Shown here: positions 62,606-64,000 of the stretch, piece after piece
Layout: every line of letters starts with the position of its first letter
Position numbering within the stretch: the first letter of the stretch is position 1
From: Dallia pectoralis
Lineage: Eukaryota; Chordata; Actinopteri; Esociformes; Umbridae
DNA: 64,000 nt
Assembly: GCA_029465975.1 (NCBI GenBank)
Contig: CM055744.1
Location: 248,001 to 312,000, forward strand
Reading direction: 5' to 3'
Program-made: the position numbers and the translations under genes
The notes under the pieces: model-generated
Seen by the model: the letters and a program-made list of their open reading frames with translations, nothing else
The model's database searches: none
Told to the model about the DNA's origin: nothing

Positions 62606-62902
62606 ATAGGGTTAGGGTTAGGGGTTAGGGTTAGGGGTTAGGGGGTTAGAGGGTTAGGGTTAGGGTTAGGGTTAGGGTTAGGGTTAGGGTTAGGGTTAGG
62701 GTTAGGGGTTAGGGTTAGGGTTGGGTTAGGGTTAGGGTTAGGTATAATCAGGGGACAGACAAGTCTGATTTGCACAGGCACAGGCATACAAGATCTTGAT
62801 AAAATGGTTAGGGTTAGGGTTAGGGGTTAGGGTTAGGGTTAGGTTAGGGTTAGGGTTAGGTTAGGGTTAGGGTTTTTAGGGTTAGGGTTAGGGTTAGGTA
62901 TA
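62606..62902 (+). repeat. (TTAGGG)n telomeric repeats
   Basis: Two runs, 62606-62745 and 62806-62902, mostly perfect TTAGGG with occasional TTAGGGG or TTAGG. Separated by a 60 bp unique piece. G-rich strand on plus, so the nearer chromosome end, if this is subtelomeric, lies to the right. Confidence 0.95.
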
Positions 62903-63703
62903 TGGCATAATACGACGAGGACACTCATTAGCATCACACTCATTTACATATTGGTACCGATTGGATGAATCTATAAATTGGGCTGAAAGGTCTTTTCACG
63001 CGTAACACGCCTGTTTTGGTCCCGTGAAAATAGCACCTTCCCGGGAAATGGCGATTTTCTGAAAACCCCCGGTTGAAAACAGTGGAGTGTCTGCCCTAAC
63101 CAAATGTGCCGCCAGGGGGCAAGAGTCTGCGCATGGGCGTTGGGTGCGGCAAATCCGTTTTAGGTAACCAGGGGTCCGAATGTTTTTGAACCGCGGTTAA
63201 TTGGTTTAGTTTGTGGGGGGGTGCTTAAGAGTGGGTACCCGGGACCTAGGGGAGCGCGAGGTTCTGGAGTACATATTGCCCGCATATATATAAATAAATA
63301 ATATCCAGTACACCCAGGGCTTCCAATTAGCGTTTTTCAAAAAATCCGTCCGGGAGACCGGTGCGTCTCACCGGGGCGTGGTTGATAACGGTGGAAAGTG
63401 TGCATTTCCCCATAAATAGGTATCGTTTGAATGGCTGGTACCGGTTTGAATGTGGAAAATCCCTAATAAATTGTGCTGCCAGAGCGAGCGGGGCGAGTGC
63501 AATACTGCTGCGCTTCCGTGGCCCCATTCAAGGTGTCTGCCCTGAGAACGACATACCGACTATACTTTGTTTAAATTCCAGCGGGGGGACCGAGAGTCAC
63601 TGTCCCGCATGGCTGGTGTCGTTAGAAAGGGCAGATCCCACAGAATTGCCCGTATTTTGAATGGAGAAAATCGGATAATGTATGCCAGAGTAGTGGCCCG
63701 TTC
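62903..63703. repeat. GC-rich satellite-like block, related to 22.9-23.4 kb
   Basis: No gene. The right part (63575-63695) shares CAGCGGGG-GACCGAG-GTCAC, GTCCCGCATG, CAGAGAATTGCCC-like and GAATGGAGAAAATCGGATA with 23020-23130. 63440-63510 looks like a diverged unit. Confidence 0.65.
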
Positions 63704-64000
63704 CGTGGGTTAGGGTTAGGGTTAGGGTTAGGGTTAGGGTTAGGGTGGTTAGGGGTTAGGGTTTAGGGTTAGGTTAGGGGTTAGGGACAATATTTTGCCC
63801 TCTATGAGGGCAAATGTGCACGGGCACAGGGGCTATCCATATGGCCCAATGTATTCCAAAAAAAAGGGGGGGGTTGGGACTAGAAAAGAAACAATTAATA
63901 AAGACAGTGGACATAACAATAGAACTAAGGAACATGGAACAAACAAATGGGAACTCTGGGAGGGAGGTCTTGGGGGGGGGAAAAATAATGTATTGGGATT
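63704..64000 (+). repeat. Telomeric repeats and start of second ~7.9 kb unit
   Basis: (TTAGGG)n at 63704-63740, then a near-exact repeat of 55831-56100. The unit presumably continues beyond the window. Confidence 0.9.

Overview
This window reads as a transposon-dense, probably subtelomeric stretch of a ray-finned (teleost) fish genome. The evidence is (TTAGGG)n vertebrate telomere repeats, L2 and RTE-type LINEs, a BEL/Pao LTR element, two Penelope-like elements (PLEs), hAT and piggyBac relatives, fish-type endogenous retroviruses (ERVs), and intron-containing genes with GT..AG junctions. The species cannot be named from sequence alone. There are no bacterial-style operons, CRISPR arrays or tRNA genes that I could see.

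Layout. 1-1241: decayed ERV pol piece (RT connection and RNase H). 1465-11039: a provirus bounded by two near-identical ~468 bp LTRs, with a scrambled interior: repeat-rich leader, a gag-like ORF split by a 916 bp hAT element, an integrase remnant, a second leader/gag start, and a broken env. 11040 to ~20400: a second, gamma-like ERV (primer-binding site, gag, protease, integrase C-terminus, env start) interrupted by two minus-strand LINEs, an L2 (13921-16895) and an RTE-like element with a 777-codon open frame (17930-20323). 20.4-26 kb: AT-rich spacer, dispersed repeats, a GC-rich satellite and a palindromic repeat. 26.1-29.6 kb: three tandem ~1.18 kb copies.

29.6-35.1 kb (minus): an unrecognised multi-exon gene whose main exon encodes ~795 residues. 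35.4-37.2 kb: a non-autonomous piggyBac-like element. 39.4-49.9 kb (plus): a multi-exon gene combining a region that resembles a degenerate tyrosine recombinase with a KMT5A/SET8-like SET methyltransferase domain. Its first intron holds a BEL/Pao element (39504-46747, exact 5 bp target duplication) on the opposite strand. The two cellular-type genes are divergent.

50-52.4 kb: minisatellites and further copies of the palindromic repeat. 52.85-55.76 kb: PLE1 (RT plus GIY-YIG, with a hammerhead-like motif). 55.77-56.5 kb: degenerate telomeric repeats. 56.52-61.95 kb: PLE2, carrying an upstream ORF with an SGNH/GDSL-hydrolase domain before RT and GIY-YIG. 61.95-62.9 kb: more telomeric repeats and a minisatellite. 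62.9-63.7 kb: GC-rich satellite. At 63.7 kb the sequence of 55.83 kb starts again, so a ~7.9 kb unit containing all of PLE2 is repeated.

The strongest candidate for a new system is this telomere-bracketed PLE with an SGNH-hydrolase ORF. Both PLEs lie with their 3' ends on the centromere side if the G-rich strand points to the chromosome end, as expected for elements primed from a telomeric 3' end. Second is the recombinase-like/SET gene, third the orphan gene at 30-35 kb.
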